In this document: in pieces, positions 7,316-8,762 of the stretch
Layout of the letters: each line of letters begins with the position of its first letter
Position numbering within the stretch: the first letter of the stretch is position 1
DNA from: Candidatus Thioglobus sp.
GTDB taxonomy: Bacteria > Pseudomonadota > Gammaproteobacteria > PS1 > Pseudothioglobaceae
Direction of reading: 5' to 3'
Assembly (NCBI GenBank): GCA_015163925.1
Contig: JAAOIF010000032.1
Location: 1 to 8,762 of the forward strand
Length of the DNA stretch: 8,762 nt
Made by a program: the position numbers and the translations under genes
Notes under the pieces: model-generated
Told to the model about the DNA's origin: nothing
The model's database searches: none
The model's input: only the letters and a program-made list of their open reading frames with translations

Positions 7316-8690
7316 ACTTTTGTAATTGTTTTCCAGTTGCAATTAAGCCATTTAAAAGTGCCACTAATTTTGCCTCATTCAGCTTGACATTTGCGATTAG
7401 CAGCCGAAAAACCAGCGCCTCTCCAACATACGCCAAAGCCAGCAGGGCTTGTTCATTTTCCAGCAAAGTATCGCGTAATTTTTGGTTAAATTCATTTGGA
7501 TTTGCAGCTTTAAAAACAAAACACAAATTCAATGAAATCCGCTCTGAGACCATTTCCAAAGCCTTATTTTCATTAATAAAATCTGCGGCAAACACTGCTA
7601 ATTGATAATAATTTTCAACCCGCTGAGAAAATCCAGACTTGCCGTAGAATTTCCAATCCAAAAACCATTTTAAACTATCTACTCGCCGGCCGCATTGCAA
7701 AGACGAAATGCCTAAATCCATTTGTTTTTGGCGAAAAATATAACTATTATCGCCGTCAGCACAAGTGCAAGAGAGCAAGTTTTTCTGCCTCAAAAGCAAA
7801 AAATTACACATTAAATTAGTGCCTAACATTTTGTGAAAATCCATCGTGAAAGAGTCTAATTTTTCCATTCCGGACAGGAATTTAGCTTTAAGTTTTTCAT
7901 TCATAATCAAAGCCCCGCCCCAAGCGCCATCGCCGTGCAGCCAGAAATTATGCTGATTTCTAAGCCTTGCCAAATCCTCAATATTGTCATACGCGCCGCG
8001 CACGGTAGTGCCTAAAGTAGCACAGACAAAAAACGCTATTCCGCCATTTTTCTCAACTTTTTTAATCTCTTTTTGCAACAATTTAACATCAATTGAGCCA
8101 TTCTCTAAAGTATTGATTTTTATCAGATTTTCAGTGCCGATGCCTAAAATATTTGCCGCCTTATCAAGCGAATAATGCGCCTCAGAACTGACAAATGCAA
8201 ACAGTGGTTTTTGCTGAAATAAACCTTGCTGTTTTGCCGATTTAGCCGCCTGATTTCGCGCCACCATCATCGCAATCATATTTGCATTTGACGAGCCGGT
8301 CGTCATCTGCCCTTCGCCATTTTCAAAGCCTGCAATCTCAAGCATTTGCTCAAGCATATAAGTTTCCATCAAAGTAGCAATCGGCGCAGATTCAAAAGTG
8401 CAAGCCGAAGTATTACTAATCGCTGCCACCACCTCGCCGAGCTGTGAGGGCAAATTCGCCCCAGACCACATCCGATTAGCAAAATTAGCATGAGCGGTGT
8501 TCGGCGAATACTCCAAATATTGCTCCACCCAAGCGAATAATTGCTCCCAATTTTGCTCAGATTTTTGCTCTAAATTAAGAATTTCCGCCAACTCAGCGGC
8601 TGATTTATGCCGAACTAAACGCTTGTTATTTGCAATATTTGCTCGGCTGAGAGTTTGCGCTATCCTTTCAAGCAATTGATTTTCTTGCAT
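7308..8690 (-). CDS. PLP-dependent decarboxylase, probable cysteine sulfinate decarboxylase (GAD/CSAD group II family)
   Basis: Group II pyridoxal-phosphate decarboxylase of 460 residues. Family landmarks in order: FANRMWSG (70-77), ISNTSACTFESAP (91-103), TGSSNANM (131-138), the cofactor-stacking histidine H172 in AHYSLDKAA, ATLGTTVRGAYD (224-235), the PLP-binding aspartate D254 in WLHGDGAWGG, the Schiff-base lysine K287 in DFHKMLG, and LQCGRRVDSLKWFLDW (331-346). Aligned from memory with animal CSAD and glutamate decarboxylase, the positions said to distinguish CSAD read W75, S95 and S134: an aromatic and two serines, as in CSAD (Phe, Ser, Ser), not as in GAD. With the adjacent thiol dioxygenase this points to cysteine sulfinate as substrate and hypotaurine as product. 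Odd: an arginine (R73) replaces the usual Gln of the FNQL motif. First gene of the operon; ATG start, weak ribosome site. Confidence 0.88.
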   Translation of the reverse strand: MQENQLLERIAQTLSRANIANNKRLVRHKSAAELAEILNLEQKSEQNWEQLFAWVEQYLEYSPNTAHANFANRMWSGANLPSQLGEVVAAISNTSACTFESAPIATLMETYMLEQMLEIAGFENGEGQMTTGSSNANMIAMMVARNQAAKSAKQQGLFQQKPLFAFVSSEAHYSLDKAANILGIGTENLIKINTLENGSIDVKLLQKEIKKVEKNGGIAFFVCATLGTTVRGAYDNIEDLARLRNQHNFWLHGDGAWGGALIMNEKLKAKFLSGMEKLDSFTMDFHKMLGTNLMCNFLLLRQKNLLSCTCADGDNSYIFRQKQMDLGISSLQCGRRVDSLKWFLDWKFYGKSGFSQRVENYYQLAVFAADFINENKALEMVSERISLNLCFVFKAANPNEFNQKLRDTLLENEQALLALAYVGEALVFRLLIANVKLNEAKLVALLNGLIATGKQLQKYA

Positions 8691-8734
8691 TTCACAGGTC
8701 TGATTTGAATTAGGATTTTTTGTTTAAAAAAGCC

Positions 8735-8762
8735 ATTATCAAGCCCAAAATCAAAATTGACA
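8735..8762 (-). promoter_or_regulatory. Candidate sigma-70-type promoter for the decarboxylase operon
   Basis: On the minus strand GATAAT (8740-8735) is a five-of-six match to the -10 consensus, 44 bases upstream of the decarboxylase ATG. TGTCA at the very edge of the window (8762-8758), followed by a 17-base gap, would be a TTGACA-like -35 if the next base outside is T. The flanking stretch is A/T-rich and no gene fits in it. The -35 is cut by the window edge, so this is tentative. Confidence 0.35.

Noticed and set aside
7308..8690. Glutamate decarboxylase of an acid-resistance system
   Set aside because: Active-site positions look CSAD-like, no GABA antiporter is nearby, and a thiol dioxygenase is translationally coupled to it.

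Overview
The window comes from a fairly A/T-rich bacterial genome. The IleS C-terminus, with its four-cysteine zinc finger, looks proteobacterial, and the presence of GatCA implies a GatCAB tRNA-dependent amidation route. A gammaproteobacterium-like Gram-negative is the best guess, with low confidence. Shine-Dalgarno signals are mostly weak or absent.

Left part (1 to about 4347, + strand) is housekeeping: the C-terminal half of isoleucyl-tRNA synthetase (ileS), then aroB (3-dehydroquinate synthase), gatC and gatA. aroB, gatC and gatA overlap at stop/start codons and look co-transcribed. gatA keeps its catalytic triad but loses its native sequence after residue about 429. The remaining 50 residues are read from unrelated DNA on the wrong strand.

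Middle part (about 4348 to 4752) is an orphan piece, about 400 bp, of a minus-strand gene for a surface-type protein: a fibronectin-III-like domain leading into the start of a WMDRNLGA (Fibrobacter major paralogous, FISUMP-like) domain. It has no start or end of its own. It cuts off gatA on one side and a VTT/DedA-like membrane protein gene on the other. This is either a real rearrangement or an assembly/amplification chimera, so physical linkage of the left and right halves is not secure.

Right part (about 4750 to 8690, - strand) is the interesting one: five genes transcribed right to left, each overlapping the next by 4 to 14 bp (8 bp at the preferred CDO start). In order they are a PLP-dependent decarboxylase resembling cysteine sulfinate decarboxylase, a cysteine-dioxygenase-family cupin, two different ATP-grasp ligases, and a (truncated) VTT-domain membrane protein. 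The first two enzymes would make hypotaurine from cysteine. Two ATP-grasp enzymes directly behind them suggest that this amine is then joined to a carboxylate, giving a hypotaurine- or taurine-capped peptide or amide. I know of no described system with this gene set. A plausible promoter sits just upstream at 8735-8762.
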